Positions 35,576 to 47,133 are shown, counted from the first letter of the stretch. The stretch: 58,898 nt of DNA from Chitinophaga pinensis (GCA_945892775.1 CAMDDP010000015.1:1-58898); one strand, 5' to 3'. Notes: generated by a model from the sequence alone, not told the origin. Program-made: numbers and translations.

Positions 35576-37420
35576 ATGTTTTCGCGCTTCGTTTTTATTC
35601 TCTCTGTATCATTTCTTTTTTCATGTCAAAATGAAAACACAACCACGCAAACGGCTGTTCCGGATAATCGCGTGCTCACCAATGCCGATGGCGATTACAT
35701 TCCCTTCCCTGATGCGCCGAACTATTTAAGCGACTGGAAGAAAGAAAATAACCTGACGGTGCAGTGGATGCAGGAACCCGACAACCTGCATGCGTGTAAC
35801 GGTCGCACACTTTCGCGCGCCATTGTTTTTACACTGATACACCGCTCGCTGCTTTCGATTGACCCGATGACACGCAAACTGAAAGCTGACCTGGTGAAAG
35901 AAATTCCGACCTCGCGCGACGGACTCACTTATCGTTTTGAACTGAAGGATGAACCCGCTTTTGATGATGGCGCGCAACTGACTGTGGACGATGTGATTTT
36001 TTCTTTCAAGGCATATACCTGTCCGCTGGTGAATGTGTCGGGCAGAAGCGCGCTGAATAATTTACTGAATATTGTAAAAGATAATTCGAATGCGCGCGCG
36101 TTTACTGTGACGATGAAGAAGGTGCTGGCGCAAAACCTGTTTATACTCACCGACTTTCCGATACTGAAAAAGAAATTTTATGATGCAGATGATGCGCTGA
36201 AAAATTACCCCGTGAATTGGGTGAATGTGGAAGACCAGCCCGGCATGAATAAAACTTTTCCGACTGCGTGGGCGGCGGCGTTTAATGATGGCAGGTACGG
36301 CAATGACCCGGCGCTGATTAACGGGCTTGGTGCTTACAATGTGAAAAGCTGGGAGCGCGGACAAACACTGACACTGGAAAAGAAAAAAAATCACTGGACA
36401 GAAAAATTGTCTGCCGAAATTTTAAATCAGTTTTATCCGAAGCAAATCACTTTTAAAATTATCACTGACGAAAACGCGATTCTGCTGGCGGCGCGCAACC
36501 AGGAATTTGATGCGAGCTTCTGGCTGCCATCGAAGGTTTTGCTCGAATTGCAGAAGGATTCGTCGTTCACCAAAAATTATAATTCGTGTTACACGGCAAG
36601 TTATGATTTCTCGTACATCGGTTTTAACCTGAAGCCGCAGGAAAGTAAGCGCACCGATTTTTTTTCGGACCTGAATGTGCGCAAGGCATTTGCGATGCTC
36701 ACGCCCGTTGACCTTATGATTCAGAATTTGTTCAGCGATAAAGCGCTGCGCATGTCGGGCATTGTGTCGCCATTGAAGAAAGATATTTTTAATGATGATT
36801 TGAAATCATATTCATTCAATATTGATGAAGCAAAAAAATTATTGAGCAATGCGGGCTGGAAGGATTCGAACGGCGATAAAATTTTAGATAAAATAATTAA
36901 CGGAAAAAAAACGGATTTGAAAGTGGAGTTGATTTTTCCGCTTGGTCCGTCGGTGATACAAGACATGGCGCTGATGCTGAAAGATGTGTATGCAAAAGCC
37001 GGAATTGATTTGCAACCGCAGGTGCTCGACCCGAATGCGCTGGGAGGAAAAATGGTTTCGCACGATTTTGATTTGTTCATGAGCGGACTCAGTTCGAGTT
37101 CGGCGCCGAGCGATTACACCGGCACCTGGAGCACTGCCGCGTGGCTCAATCACGAAAATAATTTTACCGGTTTTGGAAGCGCAGCTAGTGATGCGCTCAT
37201 TGATTCAATTAATGTAACACTCGATGAAGCGAAGCGCGCGCAACTCGAAAAAGAGTTTCAGAAAATGGTGTACGATAATTATCCCATCATTCCACTTTAC
37301 TTCAATGTGAAAAAAATTGTGGTGCACAAGCGCTGGGCAAACGCCATTGTTTGTTTTGATAAGCCGTACATTTTATTCGGTCAACTCGAATTGCTCAGCG
37401 AAAAAAAACAACCGGAGTAA
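35576..37420 (+). CDS. ABC transporter substrate-binding lipoprotein, peptide/nickel (OppA/DppA) family
   Basis: The solute-binding part of a peptide-type importer, 614 residues from ATG 35576. It is a lipoprotein: lipobox SFLFSC with Cys17. SBP_bac_5 landmarks include TVQWMQEPDNLH, LVKEIPTSRDGLTYRFELKDEPAFDDGAQLTVDDVIFSFKAY (broken here as DGAQLTVDDVIFSFKAY), LLSNAGWKDSNGDKILD and the C-terminal NYPIIPLYFNVKKIVVHKRW. It precedes oppB by three bases. Its codon use is clearly richer in GCG and CGC than nearby genes. The ligand cannot be told; peptides are most likely. Confidence 0.9.
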   Translation: MFSRFVFILSVSFLFSCQNENTTTQTAVPDNRVLTNADGDYIPFPDAPNYLSDWKKENNLTVQWMQEPDNLHACNGRTLSRAIVFTLIHRSLLSIDPMTRKLKADLVKEIPTSRDGLTYRFELKDEPAFDDGAQLTVDDVIFSFKAYTCPLVNVSGRSALNNLLNIVKDNSNARAFTVTMKKVLAQNLFILTDFPILKKKFYDADDALKNYPVNWVNVEDQPGMNKTFPTAWAAAFNDGRYGNDPALINGLGAYNVKSWERGQTLTLEKKKNHWTEKLSAEILNQFYPKQITFKIITDENAILLAARNQEFDASFWLPSKVLLELQKDSSFTKNYNSCYTASYDFSYIGFNLKPQESKRTDFFSDLNVRKAFAMLTPVDLMIQNLFSDKALRMSGIVSPLKKDIFNDDLKSYSFNIDEAKKLLSNAGWKDSNGDKILDKIINGKKTDLKVELIFPLGPSVIQDMALMLKDVYAKAGIDLQPQVLDPNALGGKMVSHDFDLFMSGLSSSSAPSDYTGTWSTAAWLNHENNFTGFGSAASDALIDSINVTLDEAKRAQLEKEFQKMVYDNYPIIPLYFNVKKIVVHKRWANAIVCFDKPYILFGQLELLSEKKQPE

Positions 37421-37423
37421 TTA

Positions 37424-38539
37424 ATGCGCCACCGGATTCTCACTCGATTGCTTTGGATGGTGCCGTCGCTGTTTGTGGTTTCGTTGCTGGTTTTTTTTAT
37501 CAATGCATCCGGCAATCAGCAGGGGAGTTTTATGGATACACAATCGGAAAATATTTCATCCGGTGATTTCTCTCCGCAAAAAATAAAAAATCAAATCCCT
37601 GTTTTTTATTTCAGTGTTACATCTCTGATTGAGCCAGATACTATCTGGAAAATGACAGATGAAGAAAAAGAATTGCTTCAAAAAAAGGCTTCGTGGAAAA
37701 AATTTATTCCTGTCATTCATTTCTACGGCTACAATCAATATCACCGCTGGCTGTTCGGTGACAACAGCGATGGAAAAAATTACAAAGGAATTTTGAGAGG
37801 AGATTTTGGTGTATCAACGGAAACCGGCTTGCAGGTTTCGCAATTATTGTATCCGAGATTTTTCCGTTCGTTCATTTTGGTTTTCATTTCAATGCTGCTT
37901 GCTTTTTTTATCAGCATTCCATTATCGGTTTACTTGGTATTGAATGAACAGAAAGTTATTTCAAAAATCATCCGCGGAATTTTATTGATGCTATACATCA
38001 TTCCTGTTTTCTGGCTGGCGATTCTGTTGCTGATGTTGTTTGCTAATTCAAAAATGATTTCCATTTTTCCGTTGAGCGGATGGCCCGACAGCGGCGAAGG
38101 ATTTTTCAGTTATGTGTATCATCTTTTTCTTCCGGTGATGTGTTACACGCTCGGTGCAATTGCCTACTTCACCCGTGCTTTGGAAACCAATCTGAAGGAA
38201 GTGTTACATAAAGAATTTTTGCTGACCGCAAGAGCAAAAGGATTTGATAACACACAATCATTATTGAAACACGCATTGCCGCACGCAATTATTCCGGTGC
38301 TCACTGTACTCGGCTATTTATTTCCAATGGCGGTTGGCGGCAGTGTCATCATCGAAACGATTTTCGGGATTCCGGGAATGAGTAATGCTTTGTTTCATGC
38401 GGCACTCACGAAAGATGTTCCGGTGTTGGCGGCAATAAGTACACTTTCGTGCTTGCTGACATTGGTTGGATTTTTACTCACCGAAATTTTGCAGGCATTT
38501 ATTGACCCGCGGCTTCGTCAAACTCAACAACTTTCATGA
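37424..38539 (+). CDS. Peptide-type ABC transporter permease, OppB/DppB family
   Basis: Inner-membrane permease of 371 residues. An N-terminal helix (LLWMVPSLFVVSLLVFFI) is followed by a ~110-residue periplasmic part, longer than usual for OppB, then GDFGVSTETGLQVSQLL, the BPD_transp_1 helices and an EAA-type loop (LTARAKGFDNTQSLLKHALPHAIIPV, split as ARAKGFDNTQSLLKHALP). The C-terminal VGGSVIIETIFGIPGMSNALFHA is diagnostic for OppB/DppB. It lies between oppA (three-base gap) and oppC (four-base ATGA overlap). Confidence 0.92.
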   Translation: MRHRILTRLLWMVPSLFVVSLLVFFINASGNQQGSFMDTQSENISSGDFSPQKIKNQIPVFYFSVTSLIEPDTIWKMTDEEKELLQKKASWKKFIPVIHFYGYNQYHRWLFGDNSDGKNYKGILRGDFGVSTETGLQVSQLLYPRFFRSFILVFISMLLAFFISIPLSVYLVLNEQKVISKIIRGILLMLYIIPVFWLAILLLMLFANSKMISIFPLSGWPDSGEGFFSYVYHLFLPVMCYTLGAIAYFTRALETNLKEVLHKEFLLTARAKGFDNTQSLLKHALPHAIIPVLTVLGYLFPMAVGGSVIIETIFGIPGMSNALFHAALTKDVPVLAAISTLSCLLTLVGFLLTEILQAFIDPRLRQTQQLS

Positions 38540-39594
38540 ATAAATTTTCAAAAGATTTATTCAGAAAAAATTCTTCGCTCAGTTGGGGCGCAGGAATTTT
38601 ATTGATGATAGTGCTGCTGAGTTTTATTTCCGTCCTGTTGCCGAAAACATTTTTTGAAAATGACTGGGGCGCATCATTGCAATCTCCATCCACAAGTCAT
38701 TTACTCGGAACAGGTTCAAGAGGAAATGATATTGCCGCTGGAATTATTTCAGGATTAAAAATTTCACTGACTGTTGCGTTGCTCAGTGTACTGTTTGCAA
38801 CATTGATTGGGTTGCCTTCAGGATTGATTGCCGCAACATTGGGAAACAAAGGCAAAACAGGAATCATCCAATTGATTTTCTTTTTTATTTTTTTAATCCT
38901 CGCCTGGTTCTATGCTTTTTACCTGCGAAGATTTGAAATTGCTGATGCATCATCGGATTCATTAAGCATGATTTCAGAAATTCTGTTTTCGTTTTTTCTT
39001 TTCATCGTCATTTTGCTGATTGGATATTTTTTCTCCGCAAGAATTCTTTCGCGACTTAAAAATTTCATTAAGGTGCAATTGCCGATTGATACCTTGCTCT
39101 CCACGCTGGCAGATATTATTACTTCGTTTCCATTGCTGATGATTATTCTAACTCTTACTGCCATTGCGAAACCATCGTTGTGGTTGGTGGTAGTAATAAT
39201 CGGATGCACCACCTGGACCGGAATTTTTCGTGTGGTTCGTTCTGTTGCATTGCAGACTTTACAATTAGATTTCATCACTGCCGCAAAAGCAATGGGAATG
39301 AAAACGCGAACAATTATTCTAAGGCATGTGATGAGTTCTGTTCTGCCGATGTTGTTTGTTCATCTGGCATTTACTTTTTCAGCAGCAATAGTTTTAGAAT
39401 CAGCTTTAACTTTTCTCGGTGCTGGATTGCCGGTAGGAACTGTTACACTCGGTTCTCTTTTGTCGGATGCAAAATCAAATTTCACCGCCTGGTGGCTGGT
39501 GTTGTTTCCGGGAGCAGTTTTATTTTTATTGTTGCTTAGTCTACAATTAATCGCAAGTGGATTACAGAAAAAATTCAATCCCTTTTTAAGATAA
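38536..39594 (+). CDS. Peptide-type ABC transporter permease, OppC/DppC family, with extra membrane segments
   Basis: The second permease of the oppABC set (352 residues). The signature is degenerate, LLGTGSRGND where LGTDxxGRD is usual. Between the first core helix pair and the rest sits an insert of about 85 residues with two more hydrophobic segments (LIFFFIFLILAWFYAFYL and ILFSFFLFIVILLIGYFF). The EAA loop is intact (TAAKAMGMKTRTIILRHVMSS), as is ALTFLGAGLP. No ATPase genes follow; transport must use subunits encoded elsewhere. The start overlaps oppB by four bases. Confidence 0.9.
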   Translation: MNKFSKDLFRKNSSLSWGAGILLMIVLLSFISVLLPKTFFENDWGASLQSPSTSHLLGTGSRGNDIAAGIISGLKISLTVALLSVLFATLIGLPSGLIAATLGNKGKTGIIQLIFFFIFLILAWFYAFYLRRFEIADASSDSLSMISEILFSFFLFIVILLIGYFFSARILSRLKNFIKVQLPIDTLLSTLADIITSFPLLMIILTLTAIAKPSLWLVVVIIGCTTWTGIFRVVRSVALQTLQLDFITAAKAMGMKTRTIILRHVMSSVLPMLFVHLAFTFSAAIVLESALTFLGAGLPVGTVTLGSLLSDAKSNFTAWWLVLFPGAVLFLLLLSLQLIASGLQKKFNPFLR

Positions 39595-39618
39595 TTTATT
39601 TTACTCAAAATTTTTGAA

Positions 39619-39924
39619 ATGATTATTTACAATGTAACAGTAAAAATAGATGCGCTCATTGCTCCTGAATGGCTTAAATACATGCAGGAAATTCATATTC
39701 CAGATGTGATAAATACCGGTTGCTTTCTTTCATACCGAATCAGTCGCCTGATTGAAGAAGATACAGAAGACGATAGTCTCACTTATATCATTCAGTACAA
39801 CTGCGCTTCAATAGAGATTTTTAAAAAATACGAAAATAATTTTGCTGTAAAACTTCGTAAAGAAGTAGTAGAAAAATATGCGGGCCACTTTGTTGCTTTC
39901 AGAACCTTAATGGAAGAAATTTAG
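39619..39924 (+). CDS. DUF4286 family protein
   Basis: A 101-residue soluble protein that fits DUF4286, a ferredoxin-like-fold family of unknown function typical of Bacteroidota. Landmarks are YNVTVKIDALIAPEWLKYMQEIHIPDV (first ~27 residues), GCFLSYRISRLIE, YIIQYNCASIEIFKKYENNFA and the C-terminal AGHFVAFRTLMEE. It begins 24 bases after oppC and may share its transcript. No active-site residues are known. Confidence 0.8.
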   Translation: MIIYNVTVKIDALIAPEWLKYMQEIHIPDVINTGCFLSYRISRLIEEDTEDDSLTYIIQYNCASIEIFKKYENNFAVKLRKEVVEKYAGHFVAFRTLMEEI

Positions 39925-40011
39925 AACATCTAAAATTGATTTTTGAAAATCAGAGTTTAAATCTTTTTGAAATTCTAAATGTGTATTTAGTAAACGAAAA
40001 TCTACAGTTAA

Positions 40012-42149
<2,138 letters not shown>

Positions 42150-42150
<1 letters not shown>

Positions 42151-43175
42151 TGGTGCAGCGATTACCGGTTGAAGAATTTTTATTAAAGGCAAAAGGCAAA
42201 ATAATTATTGATGTTCGCTCGCCGAAAGAATTTTCGCACGCGCACATTCCGAATGCGATTTCGCTTCCGCTTTTTTCAGATATTGAAAGAGCAGAAGTAG
42301 GGACTGCCTACAAACAAAAAGGTCGCGAAGAAGCGATGCTCATTGGCTTGAAACATTATGGCGCCAATATGCAGCGCATCATCAGTGGAATTAAAGAGGC
42401 GGGCAATCCGAAAGAGTTATATGTGCATTGCTGGCGTGGAGGAATGCGCAGCGGTGTGGTGAGTTGGATGCTGGATTTATTCGGTTACAAAGTTTTTACT
42501 TTAGAAAAAGGATATAAATCATTCCGTCATTTTGCACTCTCACAGTTCGAAAAAAAATATCCGCTACAAATTCTCGGTGGAAGAACCGGCTCTGCAAAAA
42601 CTTTAGTGCTGAAAGAATTGCAGAAAAAAAATCAGCAGGCAATTGACCTCGAGGGCTTGGCAAATCACAAAGGCTCAGCATTCGGCGCATTGGGCGAAGC
42701 CCCCCCACCATCACAAGAACAATTTGAAAATTTTTTAGCTCTTGAATTGTTGAATAAAAATTATGAAAAACCAATCTGGCTCGAAGATGAAAGTCAGCGA
42801 ATTGGGTGGGTGAATGTTCCAAATAATATGTGGTTGCAAATGCGCGCCACAAAAGTTTTTTATCTTGATATTCCATTTGAAATACGATTGAAATACATCG
42901 TAGAAAATTATGGTGTATTTGATATTGAACATTTGAAAGATGCCACAAACAGAATTTCTCAAAAGCTTGGTGGACTGAACACCAAACTCACCTTGCAGTT
43001 TCTTGAAGAAAAAAATTTCACTGAAGCATTCCGAATTCTGTTACACTACTACGATAAGTTTTATGACAGAGCAACAGACAAAAGAGAAACAACTTCGGTT
43101 TATAAAATTAGTTGCGAAGAAATTTCCCCAGAGAAGAATACAGAAAAAATATTAGCACAAATAAAAATTTCCTGA
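42150..43175 (+). CDS. mnmH: tRNA 2-selenouridine synthase
   Basis: MnmH (SelU/YbbB) converts 2-thiouridine at the wobble position of certain tRNAs to 2-selenouridine with selenophosphate. The N-terminal rhodanese domain has IIDVRSPKEFSHAHIP and the catalytic Cys94 (CWRGGMRS; E. coli uses Cys97). A P-loop domain follows: GGRTGSAKT (143-151), then DLEGLANHKGSAFG and WLEDESQRIG. Length (341) is close to the E. coli enzyme. It overlaps ligA by one base and selD by one base (TGATG), so the selenium donor enzyme is co-translated with its user. Confidence 0.95.
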
Positions 43176-44215
43176 TGTCAGAAAAAATACGATTAACACA
43201 GCACAGCCATGGCGCAGGATGCGGGTGCAAAATTGCTCCCGAAATTTTACAAAATATTCTAGCAAACAGTGGGAAAAATGAAAAAAAAATTCGCGAATTA
43301 TTAGTTGGATATGATTCTGCTGATGATGCAGCGGTGTGGAATTTAGGAAATGAAAATGTGCTAATCACCACAACCGATTTTTTTCTGCCGATAGTGGATG
43401 ATGCATTCACCTTCGGAAGAATTGCAGCGGCAAATGCTTTGAGTGATGTGTATGCCATGGGCGGCAAACCCATTTTTGCTTTAGCGCTTCTTGGTTTCCC
43501 GGTGGAGAAACTGCCAATAGAATTAGCAAGTGAAATTTTAAAAGGCGCACGAAGTGTAACAGACGAAGCAGGAATTCCGATTGCTGGCGGACACACCATT
43601 GACAATATAGAACCACTGTTTGGCTTAGTGGTGAACGGAACTGCTCCAAAAAAAAATATCCGGCAAAATAATTTGGCACAGGAAGGAGATTATTTATTTC
43701 TCACAAAATCAATAGGTACCGGAATTCTAACTACGGCATTGAAGCGTGGATTGATTACTGAAGAAGTCATTCAGCCAGCAGTGGAAAGTATGTGCAAGTT
43801 GAATTCAGTAGGAGAAATTTTCGGAACAATGGAATCTGTTCATGCCATGACAGATGTAACAGGGTTCGGATTGATAGGTCACCTGCTCGAAATGTGCGGC
43901 GAAAAAGTTTCTGCAGAAATATATTACGACAAGATTCAACTCATAGAAGGCGCAAAAGAATTAGCACAAAAATTTGTTGCGCCCGATAACACTTACCGCA
44001 ACTGGAAAAGCTACGATGGAAAAGTAAGCGGCATCACTGGAGAGTCGCTCATCACACTTTGCGATCCGCAAACAAGTGGTGGACTAATGGTTGCAGTTGC
44101 ACCAGAAAACAAAAATAAATTTTCAGAGTGGCTCAAAAAAAATGGGTTCGAAAAATATTGTGTCCCAATTGGACAAATTAATTCAAGGTCTGACTTTGTT
44201 ATATCAATAAAATAA
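43175..44215 (+). CDS. selD: Selenide, water dikinase (selenophosphate synthetase), cysteine form
   Basis: SelD makes selenophosphate from selenide and ATP. The true start is ATG 43175, giving 346 residues beginning SEKIRLTQHSHGAGCGCKI; Cys16 and Lys19 match E. coli Cys17 and Lys20. No selenocysteine codon is used. Further landmarks are GYDSADDAAVW, NALSDVYAMGGKP, GGHTIDNIEPLFGL, TDVTGFGLIGHL and CDPQTSGGLMVA. An upstream in-frame ATG at 43112 lies inside mnmH and is not needed. In this window its only visible client is MnmH. Confidence 0.96.
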   Translation: MSEKIRLTQHSHGAGCGCKIAPEILQNILANSGKNEKKIRELLVGYDSADDAAVWNLGNENVLITTTDFFLPIVDDAFTFGRIAAANALSDVYAMGGKPIFALALLGFPVEKLPIELASEILKGARSVTDEAGIPIAGGHTIDNIEPLFGLVVNGTAPKKNIRQNNLAQEGDYLFLTKSIGTGILTTALKRGLITEEVIQPAVESMCKLNSVGEIFGTMESVHAMTDVTGFGLIGHLLEMCGEKVSAEIYYDKIQLIEGAKELAQKFVAPDNTYRNWKSYDGKVSGITGESLITLCDPQTSGGLMVAVAPENKNKFSEWLKKNGFEKYCVPIGQINSRSDFVISIK

Positions 44216-44239
44216 TAAAAAAGAATTTTAAAATTTCAA

Positions 44240-45196
44240 TTACAGATAATACAAATTGCTTGCAATTGAATTAAGGCTTGATTGAACCGCCTCAACTGTT
44301 TCTGTTGTATTTGCACCAATTGTAATAAGTTCTCTTGAATAAAAAATCTTGAATTTTCTAACTGAAGCAATAACAATAATATAAACCTGGCTTCCTTGTG
44401 ATAAATAAGGTTTGTCCAATGAATACATGAATTCTGCCGCATCATAATTCCATAAACGAAATGCACTTTCTCCCGAAACCGGAACAACATAAACAGCGGT
44501 ATTAGAAGCATACATTGGAAAAATTCCCTTAACGCGGACTTTTATTCCAACAGGATTAACCACAGAAACTATTCTTCCACATGAAATCCACCCTAGTTCT
44601 GTACAATTTAATTTGTAATAATATTTTGCTGCTGCATTATCAAAATAATACTCAACTGTATCGGATGAAAACTGTTTCCAGTTAAATAGTGAAGTGTTTT
44701 CAGGAGATGGATCTTTAACATTATCTTCTCCGTAATACAATTTATTTTGATTAGGAACAGGGCCACCAGGCATTGCAATTTCAATGTTTTTACCAGATGC
44801 GATTTTAAGTTCATGACCATATATATCAACGGCATTTAAATAAATAGCACCTTCAGAACTAAGTGGATTTCCGTCACTAACTGTTGGAACACAATTTAAG
44901 ACCATAAAGCCTCTGACCAAATCTTCTTTACATGTCAATACAACTTTACCTGTAAAAGCAGAACCATCTTCATTGGTAAAACAATTAGATGAAGCTGTAA
45001 TACTGGTTTGTTTTTTCAATAAATGATTTGAAATTCCGTCTTTATTTTCAAATGAAATCTGTTCTCCGTCAAATGCGTCATTTCTGCTGAAATAATTTAT
45101 TCCCTTCATCGGGCCAAAATCTTCTTGATCATTTTTACATGAAAAAAAAGCAATACATAAAACAGCCAAAACTGAAAAAGCCTTAAAAATTTTCAT
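44240..45196 (-). CDS. Lipoprotein of unknown function
   Basis: A 318-residue protein with a strong lipobox (AVLCIAFFSC, Cys20), followed by KNDQEDFGP. The body has no motif I recognise. Parts hint at a beta-sandwich of the kind in secreted or surface proteins: TNEDGSAFTGKVVLTCKE, then GAIYLNAVDIYGHELKIASGKNIEIAMP, then ELGWISCGRI and VKVRVKGIFP-like strands. The pattern GKV...G.....SEGAIYLNA...G..L.L..GK.I.I..P resembles proteins where a secreted domain reports on dictionary-like parameters, but I would not name a family. It is monocistronic and convergent with selD. Confidence 0.8.
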   Translation of the reverse strand: MKIFKAFSVLAVLCIAFFSCKNDQEDFGPMKGINYFSRNDAFDGEQISFENKDGISNHLLKKQTSITASSNCFTNEDGSAFTGKVVLTCKEDLVRGFMVLNCVPTVSDGNPLSSEGAIYLNAVDIYGHELKIASGKNIEIAMPGGPVPNQNKLYYGEDNVKDPSPENTSLFNWKQFSSDTVEYYFDNAAAKYYYKLNCTELGWISCGRIVSVVNPVGIKVRVKGIFPMYASNTAVYVVPVSGESAFRLWNYDAAEFMYSLDKPYLSQGSQVYIIVIASVRKFKIFYSRELITIGANTTETVEAVQSSLNSIASNLYYL

Positions 45197-45303
45197 CCCT
45201 AATTAGTTTAATCGATTGCAAAATAATAAAACTCTTTGTTATCAATCAAACATTTTTATTAATTGATATCCCGTAGAAAAAAAATAAACATCTTTGCAGG
45301 ATT

Positions 45304-45948
45304 ATGATTGTTATTGAAAACACCATTATTTCTGAGGATTTATTAGATAAACAATTTGTCTGTAATCTTGAAAAATGCAAAGGTGCATGTTGTGTCGAAG
45401 GCGAATCAGGAGCACCACTCGAACAACACGAAATTGAAATAATGGAGAAGGTATATGATAAAGTAAAACCATTCATGGTAGAGGATGGTATAAAAACCAT
45501 TGAAGAATTCGGGAAATGGGTGATTGATTCTGATGGCGATTTTGTTACTCCCCTTGTTGGTGGAAAAGGAAGATGTGCATATGTGTTTTTTGATAAAGGA
45601 ATTGCAAAGTGCGCTTTTGAAAAGGCACATAAAGAAGGTAAGATTGATTTTCAAAAACCTATTTCATGTCATTTATATCCGGTACGAATAACGAAACACA
45701 AAGATTATGATGCAGTAAATTACAGCAAGTGGGAGATATGCGATCCCGCTTGCATTAATGGAAAAATGATGGGCGTGCCCGTTTTTCAATTTGTAAAAAC
45801 TTCGTTAATAAGAAAATATGGTGCTGATTGGTTTAATCAGTTAGAAGGCGCAGTAAAATTTGCAGAAGAATCTGATCTTGAAAAAAAAGAGTTGTCACCT
45901 TTAGCTCCTATTCCGATAAGACCTGACAATCTAATAATCACCAAATAA
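45304..45948 (+). CDS. DUF3109 family cysteine-rich protein
   Basis: A 214-residue soluble protein. The cysteine pattern CNLEKCKGACCVEGE near residues 19-33, then GRCAYVFFDKGIAKCAFEKA, ISCHLYPVRITKH and WEICDPAC is characteristic of DUF3109, related to the YkgJ type of putative zinc or iron-cluster proteins. The conserved Cys set suggests metal binding. No function is known. It is monocistronic, divergent from the lipoprotein; CATCTTTG just upstream (45289-45296) is a possible -7 box. Confidence 0.85.
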   Translation: MIVIENTIISEDLLDKQFVCNLEKCKGACCVEGESGAPLEQHEIEIMEKVYDKVKPFMVEDGIKTIEEFGKWVIDSDGDFVTPLVGGKGRCAYVFFDKGIAKCAFEKAHKEGKIDFQKPISCHLYPVRITKHKDYDAVNYSKWEICDPACINGKMMGVPVFQFVKTSLIRKYGADWFNQLEGAVKFAEESDLEKKELSPLAPIPIRPDNLIITK

Positions 45949-46046
45949 ATGGCTAGGTCGTTTTGCTGACTACTTAATCCAAGAGTTTTAAAAATTTATT
46001 AAGATTAATTCAACCATTGAAGTTAGGTTTCAAAAAAGTGAACTAC

Positions 46047-46054
46047 TAATTTTG
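46047..46054 (+). promoter_or_regulatory. -7 promoter element for the polyprenyl synthase gene
   Basis: TAATTTTG is an exact TAnnTTTG match ending 11 bases before the ATG, so the leader would be only a few bases long. No -33 box is evident. Confidence 0.55.
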
Positions 46055-46065
46055 CCGACCTTAAT

Positions 46066-47040
46066 ATGAAACCAACCCTCGACGAAATCCGCCAGCCAAT
46101 TGAGGCAGAACTAAAATTATTCGAGGAAAAATTTCGCGCTTCAATGAAAAGTAAAACCCGTCTGCTTGATACGGTAATGCAATACATAGTTAAGCAAAAA
46201 GGAAAAAGAGTAAGACCCATGTTTGTATTTTTATCTGCATCAGTTTGTGGAGAAATTACAGATGCAACCTACCGTGGAGCGTCATTAATTGAATTATTAC
46301 ACACCGCAACTTTAGTTCATGATGATGTTGTTGATGATTCAAACGAACGAAGAGGATTCTTTTCTATCAACGCCCTTTGGAAAAATAAAATTGCTGTTTT
46401 AGTTGGTGATTACTTGCTTTCCAAAGGATTATTGCTCGCAGTTGGCAATAAAGATTTTCGGCTGCTTGAAATAGTTTCTGATGCGGTTAAAGAAATGAGT
46501 GAGGGGGAATTATTACAAATTGAAAAAACAAGAAAACTAAATATTACTGAAGAAATATATTTTGAAATTATTAGACAAAAAACAGCTTCGCTCATTTCAT
46601 CAGCTTGTGCAGTCGGAGCCTCCTCTTCAAATGCTTCAGAAAATACAGTAGCAAAAATGAAATCATTTGGTGAAAAAATTGGAATTGCTTTTCAAATAAA
46701 AGATGACCTTCTTGACTTTGGAAACGAGGACACAGGGAAGCCCCGTGGAATTGATTTGAAAGAAAAAAAAATTACCCTTCCATTAATTTTTTCTTTAAAC
46801 AATTCTTCATCTTCTGAAAAAAAAAGAATAATTAATATTATTAGAACCCATAATAATGAACCCAAAAAAGTAGCAGAAGTAATTTCATTTATACATCAAA
46901 ATGGAGGAATGAAATACGCAGAAGAAAAAATGAGTTCTTATCGAAATGAGGCGATAGAGTTGCTAAATGGTTTAGCAGAAACCAAATCTTTACAATCATT
47001 AAAAGATCTTGTTTATTTTACAACCGAACGAACCAAGTAA
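46066..47040 (+). CDS. Polyprenyl diphosphate synthase (octaprenyl/solanesyl type)
   Basis: Extends allylic diphosphates with IPP to a long trans chain, probably the menaquinone side chain. The 324-residue protein has KGKRVRPMFVFLSA (substrate-binding Lys/Arg), the first aspartate-rich motif LVHDDVVDDSNERRG (Asp86, Asp87, Asp90) and the second FQIKDDLLDFGNE near 210-222, followed by GKPRGIDLKEKKITLPLI. Length and motifs fit IspB-like long-chain enzymes; the chain length itself cannot be read. It is monocistronic. Confidence 0.92.
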   Translation: MKPTLDEIRQPIEAELKLFEEKFRASMKSKTRLLDTVMQYIVKQKGKRVRPMFVFLSASVCGEITDATYRGASLIELLHTATLVHDDVVDDSNERRGFFSINALWKNKIAVLVGDYLLSKGLLLAVGNKDFRLLEIVSDAVKEMSEGELLQIEKTRKLNITEEIYFEIIRQKTASLISSACAVGASSSNASENTVAKMKSFGEKIGIAFQIKDDLLDFGNEDTGKPRGIDLKEKKITLPLIFSLNNSSSSEKKRIINIIRTHNNEPKKVAEVISFIHQNGGMKYAEEKMSSYRNEAIELLNGLAETKSLQSLKDLVYFTTERTK

Positions 47041-47102
47041 CCCTTATGTCCACAAAATTATACCCCCGCTAATTATGCAGATAAAAATATCAATTCTATT
47101 GA

Positions 47103-47133
47103 TTTGTAATTGCCAAAAGTAATTTTACCTTTG
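47103..47133 (+). promoter_or_regulatory. Promoter of the OmpA-family gene: TTTG-N19-TACCTTTG
   Basis: TTTG at 47103-47106 and TACCTTTG at 47126-47133 are a full match to the Bacteroidota consensus with the preferred 19-base spacer, 56 bases before the ATG. This is the cleanest promoter in the window and suits an abundant envelope protein. Confidence 0.75.

Noticed and set aside
39937-39952. Hairpin TGATTTT/AAAATCA as a terminator after DUF4286
   Set aside because: Arms are AT-only, the loop is two bases, and no T run follows directly.
42661-42720. Proline run in MnmH as a frameshift or insertion sign
   Set aside because: The frame is continuous on both sides and the region lies in a variable loop after the conserved KGSAFG motif.
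42496-42948. Minus-strand 150-residue frame
   Set aside because: Antisense to mnmH, which has full rhodanese and P-loop motifs.
43112-43174. Upstream in-frame start for SelD
   Set aside because: It lies inside mnmH; the ATG at 43175 gives the family N-terminus exactly and the usual one-base overlap.
43211-43240. Possible selenocysteine in SelD
   Set aside because: The active-site position is a normal cysteine codon; no in-frame UGA is present.
43108-43679. Minus-strand frames of 165 and 90 residues
   Set aside because: Antisense to selD; no plausible start context or motif.
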